Below, piece by piece: positions 22,300 through 35,877 of a stretch of DNA of 64,000 nt. The stretch is from Corythucha ciliata (Eukaryota; Arthropoda; Insecta; Hemiptera; Tingidae), in assembly GCA_038030265.1 (NCBI GenBank), contig CM075938.1, positions 46,059,189 through 46,123,188 on the forward strand, given 5' to 3'. The notes under the pieces are model-generated. The model had not been told where the DNA came from. It searched no databases and saw nothing but the letters and a program-made list of their open reading frames with translations. Within the stretch, counting starts at the first letter, position 1, and each line of letters starts with the position of its first letter. The position numbers were made by a program, and so were the translations under genes.

Positions 22300-24895
22300 G
22301 TAAACAAACGTGTCAGATGTACCTACTCGAATCCGCCTTTATGTGTCAACAAAGAATAAAGCAAAACTCTGCTAGATAATATGATATCGAGTTGCGTTTG
22401 AAATGGTTTTGCTTTCACAATGCATTATTCATCAGCTTCTTAATCAAAACGTCCCGATGCAGCCTCTCCACAGTGCTTGGAGTTATTCTCAATAAAATTT
22501 TGTTTTTTCAAAGTTGTTATTTTATTTATTTATTTATTTTATAGAAAAAAACGTTCTTTTGTCCTTGCCTACATAGCCTACAAAATTGAATAGCTTTCTT
22601 CTGTCTTCATATTTTTATGCATTCGCAGCAATAAAAGGGAATAACCGAGCTGACACGGGGTTTATTGGCTTCCACCGATTCAATAATAAAAAATATCATT
22701 TTGCACACATACTTTCTTTTAGGAATAGGCGATAAAAATTGCAAATTTTTCGCCATTGTGCACGTGACTCTTTTTTTTTTTTGTCTAGGCTTGCTTTTCT
22801 CTTTTAATTCCTCCACTTGAAATTCAAGTTCTCTCCATCAGTTTTCACATTAAATGGAAACTTGAGAGTTATTTCTCTCTTCACCCCTTTCCTCATTTGA
22901 TCCAAATTGTTTCATTCGCCGTTTTAATTAAAAGCGAAGCCCAACAATTTAAGCTTATCGTTGGCGCTTTATAGTTGGTGGTGAGAGGGATGTTTCTATA
23001 CCCTTGGAAATTATAGACGTCCGCCGCGGGGCCTTTCAAAACAGGTGGAAACCAAAAAAGAGTGTTGTAAAGAAAGGGTGCCAAAGGTAAAGAAGATGAT
23101 TGAAGGTATAGGGAAAAGTTTGGAAAGGAAGCAACCATGGGAGGAGGCGTTGTTTATCTGTTTATTGTAGGCAACTCTTTCATGTCAGCTTTTACCGCAG
23201 GCTTAACAACACAGATACGCGCGATTTTTTTGTACTCTCACAGCGCTGAGATAGGAGAATAGAATCGTTCAACCATTTATTTTGCCTTCCGATCAAGAGC
23301 TGACTTCGTTCCAATTGTGGAAAGCAATTCTCGGAAGTTCCGTGTTTTCTCCATAATATTTATCTAGAGGTTTAGCCCCATATATTCATATTCGCTACTT
23401 ATTATAAGTTAAAATTGTCCTCAATAAAAATCAAACCAGTTTTTGATGGGGGGGAAAAAAATCGCCCACTATATAAAGGAAATAAGTTTAAGAAACGTCT
23501 GTGAATAAGGGCCTATGTTTTACAAGAAATTGGTTTTAGGCGAGTCTGTAGTGAAACAAAATAACTGAGAACGGCAAAAAACCGATTTTTCGCCATTTCA
23601 AAGTACACTCTGCTCGCTACATAAATAACTTTCCAGCTAGGATAACGTCACTTTAAATACAGAAGTTTTGGCACCGCTCAAAGTTTATTTTCCTTTTAGA
23701 GAAAAATGTTCCTTTCCTCAAGGGAGGTCATTTGAAGGATTGAAGATTATAGCATTTAATGTTATGGGTTTAGAAAATTCTTGTTTTTTAAATGCTGTTT
23801 TCTCATGGCTTGCTATCTCTCTAGTATTTTATTTTAAAAGAGTTTAATGAGAAAGGGGAGAAATAAGGTGAGGAAGTTGGTGGGTCAAAGGCTGCACTGC
23901 GTAATGAGACACCGCTGCCCAATTGAAACGGAAGATACGAAGGAAGACCAATAGGGCGTCGTTAGCGCCTAAGTGAATTGCTGGCAAGAGATTCTAGGGA
24001 ACCGAAAAGTATAATAGAAGGCCTAAAAGAGTTCGCCGGGGAGCACGTTCCCCCCCCCCCCCAATGGAGTGATGATTGGCGCAGTCAAGCGGAAATCAAT
24101 GAATGGGTTCTCCAAAGTCCATAAAGTTCAAAGCTTTTGAGTCCTGCGTTATCTATGGCCATTGTTTTTGGTGTTTTTTTTTTTCAAATTGCGTCATGCT
24201 TAAATAAAAAATCCCTAAGTATGGCAACAGGCAGGGCTCCGTTAGAAAATAGAGAATCGTGTCACTGTATTGTGCTTTAGTCCTTGCAATCCATAAAATC
24301 GCAATAAGAAAAAAATACGCTGGAAGAAAAAAAAACGTCCGGAATTCCCCATGACCGATGACATCAAAATCCTGGCTGCCACTCCCATAGAGTCTGAAAA
24401 GGTCAAAAACGTCGAATTTTATTTGTACGATTTCGACAAACAGAATCCGTTTTCAGTAATTTTATATCCGGAACAGTACGTAAAAATATTATGATAAACG
24501 ATTTCCGACAAGTGAATCTTCCTTATTTTACCTCAAGTTGCCTCCTGCAATAGCGTTATATTGGTGTTTTTCGATTTTTGCCACGAAACAGCGATTTGAG
24601 AGCTCGGCATTTCAACTTTCTACGCGTCCCGTTTACTTTAGGGTTGTTGTGACGAACAAAGAAGTTTGTCGACTAGGGGGACCTTCGTCCACTTTCACAC
24701 GATCACCTATAACGAGTGGCCAAAATAACATCGCTCAACTCGGGTACCGATTGAGTTGATTGCAGGCATACGATCGACGTTTCCCTTGAGGGGGCCCAGC
24801 TTTTCAACAAGCTCGACCCTGATTTCAAAAACTTGCCATTGAGGACTTTCAAGAACTGGTCTATACACTATACTAGGCCCCCTTGGACAGTAATT
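22300..24895. other. No feature seen
   Basis: AT-rich intergenic DNA with short T, TTTA and C runs. Confidence 0.5.
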
Positions 24896-24899
24896 GACA

Positions 24900-25720
24900 T
24901 TATTTTTACACCCTATTCGCCAATTAGCGCCTAAACGAGATTCAAGCCGAAAATTGACTATTTTCTACATTTCAGCCGCGAATAAGCATTTTAAAAGTAG
25001 CCTTCAGAGGCCACGATTTTCATGGACGCAAATTGAAACTCTGCTGTATTTTATAGCCGCAAAGTAGCATTTTTTATCCCGTTAATAAGTGATTCTTCTC
25101 AATTTTAGCCATGAACTTGCGTTTACTGGGAGAGAGAACGTTCATTACGGCGTTTCAGCAGCGAATTAGCACTCTTTCTCAATTAGCACTCTGAAAATTA
25201 GCGTTTTTATTAATTTTAGCCGCACTAAATAATTAGTGATTTTCCAAAGTTAGCCACAAATAAGCCGGGGTTTTTACATTTCAGCCCCGCGCCGAATTTT
25301 TTTCCCCTATGGAAAGATGAGGCTCAAAAACAGCACGTTAGCGGTTTTTTGGTAAATTTTAGCCGTAAAATTTCCTCTATACACCTCGAATCAACGATTT
25401 TTTCTAAATCACGGTCTGAAAGTTGCATCGATAAACCACGAATGAGCGCTTTTTCGCAGCCTCGAATACTAGCACTTTTTACGCCTTGTCCTGCCTGTTT
25501 TTTTTTGTTTTTTTTTGCCGCCGGCTTGCCCCAACATCGGCACATTAGTACGCCTTCTCAATTTTATCTTCTTAAGGAATGAGGGCCAAAGTAACTTTGG
25601 TAATCAGCGCATCTTCTCTATTTTAGCCGCGTATTTTCTCAATTTGAGCCATCAGAATAGCGCTTTCGTGGACTCAATAGAATATTTTCGTCGGAATATT
25701 TGCTGATCACCAGTAACGCT
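24900..25720 (+). repeat. Family A array
   Basis: Degenerate units, for example CTCAATTTTAGCCATGAACT (25098). It contains T runs near 25497-25517. Confidence 0.75.
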
Positions 25721-26094
25721 CTATTCTCCAGGTCGGACGGACTGAAATTCTCGTCGAAAAGGAGCTAAATCACTGTCAATTACCAAAACTACTTTTCACG
25801 TACCTTAATCCATGAAAATAGAACCTTGAAATCCTCATTTTCCATATTTTAAGCTTTTCAGCGGCCACTATATGATCCGGTGCGTTCTAGCCACCTCTTA
25901 TCCGGGGCGTTCTAGCCCCTCGCTCCTACCACGAGACGCTACTGGCTCGCTCATAACTTATATTATCATCTTGCTCGTGCAAGTCGCCGCAATACTTATG
26001 CTTAATTTGACGATGTTGATGTGATGATTGATGAAATAAATAAATAAATACACAATTAAATTATTATTAATGAAAAATGTGCTTCCCTTTATTT

Positions 26095-26300
26095 TTGAAA
26101 TCGGTATTCTCTCAATATTAGCCGAAGATGCCTCCAGAATGCGCGAGTTGGCGTTCTTTCTTTTTTAGCCACGAATTAGGGCCTTTTTGTCAATTTTAGC
26201 CGGGAATGGGGGGGGGGATTAATAGTTTTTAGGCCGCGGATTAGAGCTTCATCTATACTTTAGCCGCGAATTTATGTTTTGAATTTTAGTCCCGAATAAG
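26095..26300 (+). repeat. Family A array
   Basis: Units TTTTTAGCCACGAATTAGGG and CAATTTTAGCCGGGAATGGG, followed by a GTTT microsatellite. Confidence 0.7.
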
Positions 26301-26305
26301 CATCA

Positions 26306-26394
26306 GTTTTTGTTTGTTTTTTGTTTGTTTGTTTTTGGTTTGTTTGTTTGTTTGTTTGTTTGTTTGTTTGTTTGTTTGTTTTGTTTGTTTTTTG
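26306..26394 (+). repeat. (GTTT)n microsatellite
   Basis: Long run of GTTT with a few interruptions. It keeps several frames open artificially (Cys/Leu/Phe repeats). Confidence 0.95.
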
Positions 26395-26399
26395 TCACT

Positions 26400-28970
26400 T
26401 TTAGCCATGAATCAGCACATTTTCTATTGGTTTTTAGCTCGCTTCGCCTCCAACAACCACCGGATTGCGAATCAGCGGGTGTTTTCCTCACGTATACAAT
26501 CGGATACCTTGCCTCCTTTTCACGTTCCTAACATCCATGAACATGAAAATCCTTTATAAAACCCATTTTTCCATCAGCCCCCTCGCCTACCACGTCGGTG
26601 CACGTGTACGTCGTTCATTATTGAGGGGTTTCATAATTAACGATAATAGCATTTCTAAAAAATTCTGAATTGCGGACTACCCCGGCTTGTTTTAACGACG
26701 GGAAATATAGTGTAACTCATTCTGTCGTAATGTAACTAGGTATCTTGGTCTACAAGGGTGGAGAGGGGTTCTTTGTGTTGTGGTTTTGGGCTCTCGGTAA
26801 GACGGGGAAGGGTGGAGAAGCAGGCGAGTAGAGGAAACATCAGAAGTAATTAGCTTTGCGGTGGGGAACAGTTACTGTTGATGCTTTCCATGTGGCTCTC
26901 CTAAATTTGTCACGTTGGAATTTATTAGCTTCCTCTCTTGACAGTTCCTCTTGTTTTGCGAACCCCGTCTTATTAAAGGGTCCACTGTGGAAAAGCTCGG
27001 CCGGTGAGCAGTGGAAACGAAACAATTTATATCCACGCGTAGCAACATTTATAATGTTTTATGGCTATTTTGTTATTTATTTATGGTTGAAATTGGCACA
27101 CCTATAGTGATATTCATCCCCCTTACTGGATCAAATTGGTGACGTCAGAGGGATTTGGCCAACCCACATTCTCTGCGAGAAATCCTCTTCTAATCCGTTT
27201 TTTTCCTCGCCCAGTTATATGCCTCCGCCTAGTAGAAGGGGGAAGCCATGTGTCGGATGAGAGATTTATGGGGTACTACTCCCAGAAGAAATATGGAGCA
27301 ATCTGTTTCCTTTTTTCTCTAAACTTGGAGCCATATTTTCCCCTCGAACAAAATGAAATCGATTGTTTACCGCTTGATGATTTCTCAACGAACGATTTTT
27401 GCAGTTGAAATAGCTTTGAAATTCGATTTATTTAATTTTGTTTCTTTAGGCTAGAACGAGTCATTTTCCAAGGACAACTGCGAAAGGAAGTGTCTATTGG
27501 TCTATCAGTCACTCGCTGACCCACGTTCTATAAAGTGTTCCTTGTAGTTTGACTGTATTACGCCCCCCCTTCGCCCCTGCTACTGTAGCGTGTCTGTGAT
27601 CTTTTCGCGCGTTAAGTTCATGAACGAATTCTCAACAAAGTGGCTATAACGTCAAAAAAGGTGATTTCCTATCGAACATTTTCTCCAACTTCAAAAGAAA
27701 TTGGATGAGAAAACGTCGAAATATTTTTAAATCCATCAGATTCTTAACTTATTGATCAATACGAGATCCGTGAGGTAGGGAAGGGAGAACCTTTTATATT
27801 TTCTATTTCTGATTGCTCTCAACTGCAATACCGCCAATGACCTCGACAACAAAAAGACGAATTAGCCCTCTAAATTGCTTTCGATTAAGGTATCCGTCTC
27901 TTTACGTAGATTCGTTTGAAGGTCCTATTTTGACTTGATATAATATTTATGAAAACACACTTTGTCTCCGCTCAGATGCGTCGCTTTGCTTTCTTTCAGC
28001 CGGAAACATTTTAAAATTGAGCAAAATACTTTATCTAAAATGCTAAAGGCCCGTTCACAAGCTTTATGTTTGTGTTCTGTGGAGTAGGTATATGCAACCG
28101 AACATACCAATGCAACATTTTCAAGTTTACGTTGATAACAAATATTCAACATTTGATCATGAATTCCCCTATAATCTACACAGGCCGTATCTGTGGCACT
28201 AAGGAGTTTAAAAGATAAGGGGGATGAATAAGAAGAGGAAAAATAAAGACTCATTATAATTAGCGCATAAAAGCTCAATTATGGTGGCACTTATAGCTAC
28301 GTGTAACGGAATTAAGACATTTTGAAGAAGCCTAATCGCTTCGTACGTCAACGTGTATGTGAAGTTGCGTTGTTTTCATGTGCACATTCGATTGAAACGC
28401 CGGCACTATTCAAGGCCGACGCCGGTCATATTGTGCCAGAAGGGGGCAGTCCGGTCGTAAACGCCGGCATCTGATGGGGAGGATCCGTCTGTTCGAAAAA
28501 TCTGCTTCCATTTCCGGATTTCCAGTGTAGAAAATAATCGAGACACGCTGATTCTTCCAATTTTCAAATTAATCGATCGATAATCGACATACATACATGT
28601 GATCGCGTTGGACGCGATTTATGAGTCGCCCTCCCAAGACTATAGTGAATCACGGATTGCAGCCGGACGCGTCTAAAAAGCCCACAAGTCAGGCCAGGGG
28701 GCGGGGGGTCAGGGTCCCTTATTAGTGGGGGTCAAAATGAGCGTTTTGCATCATCACAACATTGGTACCTATGTTTTGCAGACCTCTAAGAGCAAGCTAT
28801 CAAAGTCCGCCAGACCCTCCAGAAAACATGCAGGAATTCGTGCGGACCACAGGAAACGTTTCTTTAAACGTGAAAAAGCGGGCACTTCATCAGGGCTGTC
28901 GATTGTGCGGTAGGCGGTTACCGTCCGAATGAAAGATGTTTCTTAGCTGACGAAACCAGTGACATATTAT
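26400..28970. other. No supported feature
   Basis: Contains an unrecognised 117-codon - strand frame (27925-28278) that lacks any domain I know. Otherwise plain. Confidence 0.45.
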
Positions 28971-28974
28971 TCTT

Positions 28975-29217
28975 TAGGGCGAAACCCATGAAATAGTTTG
29001 TTTTTTTTGGTGTGTATGAGCAAATTGCACGAAATCGGTTCTTTGCTTTCCTAGCGCGCTCAATTGCTTATCAATATCATGTATAATGTACAGCGAATGA
29101 AATTTACTTTTTAGCGAGCAAAACCCACAAAATTGTGTGTTTTTTGTAGCGAGTGAAATCCTTGAAATGGCGTCAGACCCCTGAAATTGCCCTGTAAATT
29201 GGCAAATCCCACGAACT

Positions 29218-29263
<46 letters not shown>

Positions 29264-29560
29264 CTTGCGAAACCCATAAATGGGTTTTTAGCGACCGAAA
29301 CTCCAGAAATTGATTTTTTACCCGAACAAACCCTACAAAATGAGTTTTCAAGTGAGAAAGCGGAAAACCTGTACATTGCATTCTATTTTTATAGCGAGCA
29401 AAATTGGTTTTCTAGCAATCAAAACCCACGAAATTGGTTTTTAGTGAGCAAAACCCTCAAAAATAATTTTTTGCGGGCAAAACCAGGAAAACGTTTTTTT
29501 TTTTTTTTCCAGGGATAAAAACCAGCGAAATTGCTTTTTCACTGAGGAAACCCCTGCGGA
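28975..29560 (-). repeat. Family B array with a 43 bp T run
   Basis: Units AGCGAGCAAAACCCACAAAA and TTGGTTTTTAG in the orientation opposite to 1190-1770. The cleanest run is at 29395-29480, with a spacing of about 30 bp. A homopolymer of about 43 T lies at 29221-29263. Confidence 0.75.
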
Positions 29561-30269
29561 AAAGGGCCCTATACTCTTACCAGCGGCACAAGGGCTAAAT
29601 AATGTGTTTTTGCAGTTTTTAAGGAGTTTAAAAATGTTTTATGGCTGAACTATTGCCAAACATGAAGGAAAATTAATAGAGGAATTTTGTGCCCTTTTTA
29701 TGTGAGCACTGAGCACAGTCAGTTTTTGGGGGTAAAATTTGCTTTCTTTGACGAATAGAATAAAATCGTGATATTGCGTCTTTTAACGCGCTAATTTTAC
29801 TCAAAAACTCATCCACTTGCTAAAAAACTAACGCTTATCCATAATCCGTCTTGTTTCAGCTTATTTAATTCAAAAATAGCATTTGTGTTCTAAAAAGCCT
29901 CTAATGTGCCTCTAATGAAAATTTTCATCCAGAGACCTTTTATTATTAACTCGCCTGGATCTCTATCGACGGAATTATTATCAACCCTTAGCTGCCCACC
30001 ATAGTAAAAATCTCGCAATGAATTTGTCAGTTTCAAGGGAGTTTTGAGAGTTTCTGACGAGAAATAGCCCAAGGAAATACTTTTTGTGACTTCATTACCT
30101 TTTTCCAAACCGAAAATTGGGATTGCGATGTTAAATTACAAGTTTTAACTCAGTTTCCTAGTCAAATTGTCAATTTCTGGCGAAAAATAACCCTTAGCTT
30201 TGTGTGGGTTGGATAGCCAGTTAAATGGGCTTAAAAAAATCAGTTGCCGCAGTAAGAGTTTTTCATAGA

Positions 30270-30490
30270 TGTTTAGCATGGTCAAATCCTACGAAATTGC
30301 TAGTACAGCGAGCGAAACCCTAGAAATTGATTTTGTATTTAACAAAACCCGTGAAATTGCTTTTTCATTTAGGAAAAGCCGCGCATTGATTTACCTACTA
30401 GGGAGCAAAGAAGTCCTTCTTTTCTTTTTCCCAGCAAAAACTCCAAAATTGCTTTTTTAACTATAGCGAAGCCCACGAAATTGTTGTTGT
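30270..30490 (-). repeat. Family B array
   Basis: Units AGCGAGCGAAACCCTAGAAA and TTAACAAAACCCGTGAAATT. Confidence 0.65.
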
Positions 30491-30499
30491 TGTTTTTTC

Positions 30500-31858
30500 T
30501 TTCTTTTACTGATTTAAGTTGAATTACTATTTTTAGTGGGTATATATATATAAGCACCCAGCATCATCACGTTTAGCTGCTATTCTTAGTTCTTGTCAAT
30601 CTCCTGGTGGGGCAGATTCCCCCCCACCACCAGCACTGACGGTGCCCGTGATGCTAATACTAATAGTTTCACCATCATTCATATAACCGGAAACATGTAA
30701 AAGATTCATGTTGAATGAACAGTTACCGTTTTTCAATCAATAGAAATTCTCAAGTCTTCAAATAACAAATAAATAAATAGCAAACAATAGACTAACATTA
30801 TTCTTTGATGGCGAAAAATCTCAGAAAGCTCAGGCACCGTCAACCTAAGAAGACCCTAGAATAAATTGTAAGAAATGAAATGAATAAACGAGATCTTTAG
30901 AAAGTAACTCCGGGGTTTGAAAAATAGAAATTCATTTAACCACGAGTGGCTCACCCACCCTTCCTCTTCTCATTCTATAAACAAGGCGGGGTTTCTCCAT
31001 CCTTTTCTGAAACCTTTGGACTAACGTCCAAAATGAAAACGCAGCACAAGAGCAACTTTCACGAGAGCTAATTCACTCGAAACTTTTCATTGCTTGCAGT
31101 GGAAACATCTCTCAATCGTTGACACGGTTTCAGTCCCATAATTAACGGAATGCGAATATATTAACTTCGAATGAAATTCGTCTTCTTCATTAAATCATTT
31201 ATAGAAGTTCGCCGTTTTCTCCAAAGTTAATAACTTTCTATATAAAGTATTTTTGAACGTAAAACCAGTAGCTGTTGCAACTTATTTGTGGCCGCAGCTG
31301 TTTTATAGAGGCGGGTTTCAGACGAGAAACTTGGGAACAAATCTGGTTTGCAACTGGTTTACAACCCCTCGTCGCTAAACTATCACATCCCGGATGGCCG
31401 AGCTCAGTTTAACCTATAAAATAAAACTCTACACTTTCCACTATTCAGAGAAAGGTTTGAGTATGCAAATACCAGGAATAAATCTGTTTTTCAGAAACAG
31501 TAATAAACGTTTTCCCATCATTCAATATTGAGAGATAAGAGGTCTCGTAACCACTTCTCTTGGCACGAGTCCACAATATCAAATTTAGGTCTAGAATGAG
31601 TATAGTTAGATAATTCAAGGTGGTTTTTGCAGGTAAAATTGTATAATTTTATCACACCTGTTGGTAGTTTCTCACGTTCTTGAGGCTATCTAAATTCTAT
31701 TGTAGCGTCTCGGAGAAGATTGGTATCAATATAAATTCCATGAAAAACCTTGGGAATTGTGTATATACGTAGTTGCTTCTTGCTTACGCCAATATCCCTT
31801 GTTATATCCATTGTCAACAAAATACTTGTTTCTGAACTTATGAAATAAAGAATCAACC
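30500..31858. other. No feature seen
   Basis: Intergenic sequence. Confidence 0.5.
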
Positions 31859-31860
31859 AA

Positions 31861-33295
31861 TATACAGGGTGTAACGGGAAAACGGGGTATAATTGAAATG
31901 GGTGATTCTACATCACATGTGGGTCAAAAATGACTATGTGGACCATGGTCCGATTATTGACCGTTTCCGAGAAAATCGCAGTTTTCCTGACTGTCAATGC
32001 ATCAGGTGTTTTTTTTCGAAAATCGGTCGGTATCTTAGCAACCATTGATCCTAGGACATTTTCAAGGACACCGTTGGAAAGAACACAAAATTTCCTTTAA
32101 GATGGTTGTAAAGTTGGGGTAGTTCGTGAAATTTGGGCACCCTTAACGCTCGGCTGAAAAGCCGCTTCCTTGAATTTCTCTATTCTTACTAGTCATTCAG
32201 CCAGCTGTCATTTTACTGACAGCTCTCGGAGGAAGAGTAGGACTTCAGGAAAAACTTCTACAATTATTAAGCTTTCAAATGACCTGCTTGCTTCGGGCCT
32301 TTGTCTCTATTCATTTTGAGATACTGTTCGAAATACTTTAAGCCCCTGTCTAAATCGTTTGGAAACGTATGTTTGCGATTGCCACACGTCACTCAGGTTG
32401 GTGAGGGATTTTCTACTCGGTATTTGTTTTTTTTTTTGTTTTTTTTTTTTGTTTTTAAGGGTCGCTCGACTTAGCTGTTGGGGGTCATCTATTTGAGCCC
32501 CCGGTCTATGCAGTTGACTTTGAGTTTGACTTCCGCTGTCTGTTTCCACCGATCTCTGCGAAATATCTGTCAAAGGAGAGGGTGGGAACGGTAGTGACTG
32601 TTGGCAGCTACCCTTGAATCCTACAGGTCAGAACCCTCAGGTTCTGAGCAGTGACCTGCCGTTTCAAGCACTAAGTATTGCCTTTTTTGGAGTTGGTCCA
32701 GCAAGGTAACCGGACTCAGCAGTCTTAAAGGATCAAAAATTCACCGAAAAGGTTTGCAAATTAATTCCCGCTCGAGGGCAATTGTGAACGTACGTTTCCA
32801 GACATTTTAGACGAGTTCGAGTATTTCGAACTGTATCTCAGAAGGAATAAAGACAAAATCCCGAACCAAGCAGGTCATTTGAAAGCTTAATAATTGTAGA
32901 AGTTATTCCTGAAGTTCAACTCTTCCTCCGAGAGCTGTCAGTAAAATGACAGCTGGCTGAATAACAAGTAAGAATAAAGAATTTCAAGGAAGCGGCTATT
33001 CAGCTGAGAGTTTAGGGCGTCCAAATTTCACGACCTACCCCAACTTTACGACCATCTGAAAGGAAATTTTGTGCTCTTTCCAACAGTGTCCTTGAAAATG
33101 TCCTAGGATCAATGGTTGCTAAGATACCGACCGAGTTTTGAAGAAAACGCCTGATGCTTCGAAATTCAGGAAAACTGCGATTTCTCAGAAACTGTTGATA
33201 ATCGCACCATGGTCCAGATAGTCATTTTTGACCCATATGTGATGTAGAATCACCCATTTCAATTATGCCCCATTTTGCCGTTACACCCTGTATAT
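31861..33295. mobile_element. Foldback DNA element with arms of about 500 bp
   Basis: The outer ends are TATACAGGGTGTAACGG on the left and the inverse of this on the right (ending 33294). The inverted match extends through about 31861-32385 and 32775-33295, with recognisable paired blocks such as CAGCTGTCATTTTACTGACA and GATCCTAGGACATTTTCAAG. The loop of about 390 bp has no recognisable coding content. There is no transposase, so it is non-autonomous. TA sequences at both ends allow a TA target duplication, but the superfamily is not settled. Confidence 0.85.
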
Positions 33296-33299
33296 ATCG

Positions 33300-34135
33300 T
33301 ACAGTCAAAAAATATTTATGGGTGGCAAAATTCGTGCAGCTTTGAAACATGACTCAAAACCCTCCCGTACGTATTAAGAAATCCGATGAGGCTCGAGTTG
33401 GTGGGCACGGTTATGGAGTGGGGAAAGTTTGGAAAAATGTTTTAATTTCAGATTTTCGACTGAAATCTCATCACATCCTGAAACTCAATAAGAAAACCGT
33501 CAATTTCATATCTGAAACCGGCTATGAGACTAGGAAAGGGTCAATTAAACTTTAAACCCCGGATTTTTGGTTTAAAACCCTAAAAAAAGGGGGTCAATAT
33601 CTATTAAAAATAGGCACCTCTGCTGGGAAGTAGTCTGTATGACTTATTAGGCTACTATTATGAATTTTATAACCGAAAACTGACAAATTCACCAAGGCAA
33701 GGTTGGGGGTGAGGGGAGGATAGGCTGCCGGTCAAATTAACGTCCATGCATTCTTCTTTAAGCCGTCATTGTTCATACCAAACTATTGCTATGCTATTTA
33801 AACTAGCTACGCTTGGAAACCGTACATTCCCCCTGTAAAATTGCCTCCTGTACACTGAACATTCTGGCCTTGTAATATTTTGAAATTTGAACACGAGATT
33901 TTGAAATTTTACTGAGGAAACATTCTTTCCTCGGCATAAATAACCATTTTTCGCCTGAATCTGTCTGATTTTTGACAAGAAACGGGTGAAGTCGTTTATA
34001 AACTAACACTGCAAGACCGGCTGTTGAAGCTTGAAGCAGAAAACTAATAATTCTTAATTTTGGACGTGACTCACCTAAGAACAGAGGAGGGAGGGTTAAC
34101 AGAGTAGTCGATAACAAAACAAATTTCAAGGTCAA
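33300..34135. other. No feature seen
   Basis: Intergenic sequence. A 110-codon - strand frame (33803-34135) has no recognisable content. Confidence 0.45.
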
Positions 34136-34139
34136 ATAG

Positions 34140-34340
34140 CCGTGGAATTGCTAGTCGAGACTAAATATTCGTGTCATTGCAAGTTTCGAGTCTTAGTTTC
34201 CGCAAAATTGCAAGCTCCGGGGACTTTTATGCGTAGGATCGGACCCCACTGGCAGAAAGTTGTGCCGAAAGTGCCCGAAGCGTGACGAATAGCTGTGACA
34301 TTGCAACCTCATAACTAGGGCTCAGATTCATATGCACGAA
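34140..34340 (+). repeat. Family C fragment with higher-order module
   Basis: Contains TTCCGCAAAATTGCAAGC, then the module GTGCCCGAAGCGTGACGAAT, as in 8040-8940. A smaller C piece lies at 35485-35560. Confidence 0.65.
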
Positions 34341-34560
34341 AAAACCTCGAAACCTGTTTTTAAAACATTGAAATATGCTCGTTAAATATGCCCGAAAACT
34401 ACGATATGTATATGCCGATGTATTCTCGCAAGTCGTTTGACGAGAGTGGTTCTTACGCCCTAAACCTTGTCTGAAGATGGTCTAGTCGACTGAAACTATG
34501 ACCACAAATTAATAAAGACACTTTAATCGTGGTGAGATTACCCTTTTTAACCAAAAAGCT

Positions 34561-34950
34561 ATGAAGGGGGGGGGGTTCGTGCGGGTTTCCTCTACTCCTT
34601 CTTCATCCCATATTTTGGCTCAATTTCTGCACCGATCTTCGATTTCAAAGTCTAATTTTAATCTTCAGAAAATTTCCACAGTGACGTTAGATCTTGCTTT
34701 TCCTAATTTTATCTCTGAAATAACCCTAAAACACATTCGAACTCTGAAGTGTTTTTGGGTTATTTTAGGGATGAAATTTGAAAAAGCAAGGTCTAACGTC
34801 CCTGTAGAACTTCCTGAAGATTAAAAGAAATGCACTAATGTGACTTTGAATTCAGAGATTGGTACAGAAATGGAGCCAAAATTTAGGGACGAAGTCTAGT
34901 TGAGCGTGACTGGGAAGGGGTCGAGGAAACCGACTGAAACCCCTCCTTAA
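34561..34950. mobile_element. Palindromic MITE, full foldback copy (TTAA family)
   Basis: Two arms of about 190 bp are inverted around a centre near 34740 (ACATTCGAACTCTGAAGTG). The right end is CCTTAA; the left end has decayed to ATGAAGG before a G run. Both arms include the block TAACGTC...CTTGCTTTTCC and the block CCAAAATTTAGG or its variant. It is homologous to 6663-6892 and 59472-59612. Confidence 0.82.
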
Positions 34951-35599
34951 GTCATCCAAACTTCCACTACCTCGCCTCGCGTCAAGACAATGGGACCAAG
35001 AGCGATGTTCCAAGAGAAAGGAATGGCTTAAATCAAGAGAGAAACTTTGAGAGGGCTACCTATAAAAATGCTGGCGCGGAATTACTGACTAGAGCGTGGG
35101 TCTACCGTCTGCCCCAATTACACTACATAGGACAACCCCCCCCCCCCTCGGACGAATCCGGCGTTGACTCGTGGCATAATAACTACCATTTTCGGCTGCA
35201 AAACTTTGGGGGAACCTCACTGTAAGAATGGTCAAGACGAATTCCAAGGAAAAAAAATCTGACAAGAAGAAAAACCAATTATGACCTTCAAATGCATCTA
35301 CATGCCTTTATTGTAAAAATCACCTGTAATATGCATTTATATGACAGATAAATTCAAATTCTGTTGGTCCCAGTGACTTGAAAATACCACCAAACGGCTC
35401 CTTTGAACGAGTACTACTCAGGAGTAAAATATGCAAATATGCTCGAATACGAGCCCTACTTATAACCTTGGAGTTATAAATATCCACGAAATTAGAAGTT
35501 TCCTGGCTAAATATTAACGAAATAAAAAAATTAACGAAATATGCTTGATTTTCGTAAATCAAGTCAGGTAACCGAGGATATTTCAAGTCCGATGCTGAA

Positions 35600-35830
35600 A
35601 AGAAAGACTTGCAAAGCGACGACTCCTTCCGTCAGTGACGCTAAGGCTCTCTCGGGTGATGTATTTTTAGCGTACAGGCAGATATCGTCGGCATATTGCA
35701 GAATTCTAATGTCCTAGCTCCTTGGGTAATGAGTGCTCCACGGAGTAAACGTATATTGAGTAGAGCACTGTGCTTAAGATATCGCCTTGTGGCAAGCATA
35801 TGCGAGCCAAACGAGGACCAAGCATTTGAT
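35600..35830 (-). pseudogene. LINE reverse transcriptase fragment, inverted part
   Basis: On the - strand the frame contains CLPQGDILSTVLYSIYVYSV and, after a frame break, ILQYADDICLYAKN. These are the conserved LPQG and YADD blocks of non-LTR retrotransposon RT, and the YADD block lies at about 35681-35700. The order continues logically into the + strand fragment at 35878-36126, with the direction flipped. Confidence 0.8.
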
Positions 35831-35877
35831 CGCTAACCATATATATCCTCCTCGAAATCAGTTATTTACCCCTTTTC

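Noticed and set aside
26310..26559. Hydrophobic Cys/Leu/Phe-rich frames resembling membrane proteins
   Set aside because: They translate the (GTTT)n microsatellite.
27925..28278. 117-codon open frame on the - strand with several cysteines
   Set aside because: No recognisable family, AT-rich, and no supporting splice or start context. It could be a relic but cannot be supported.
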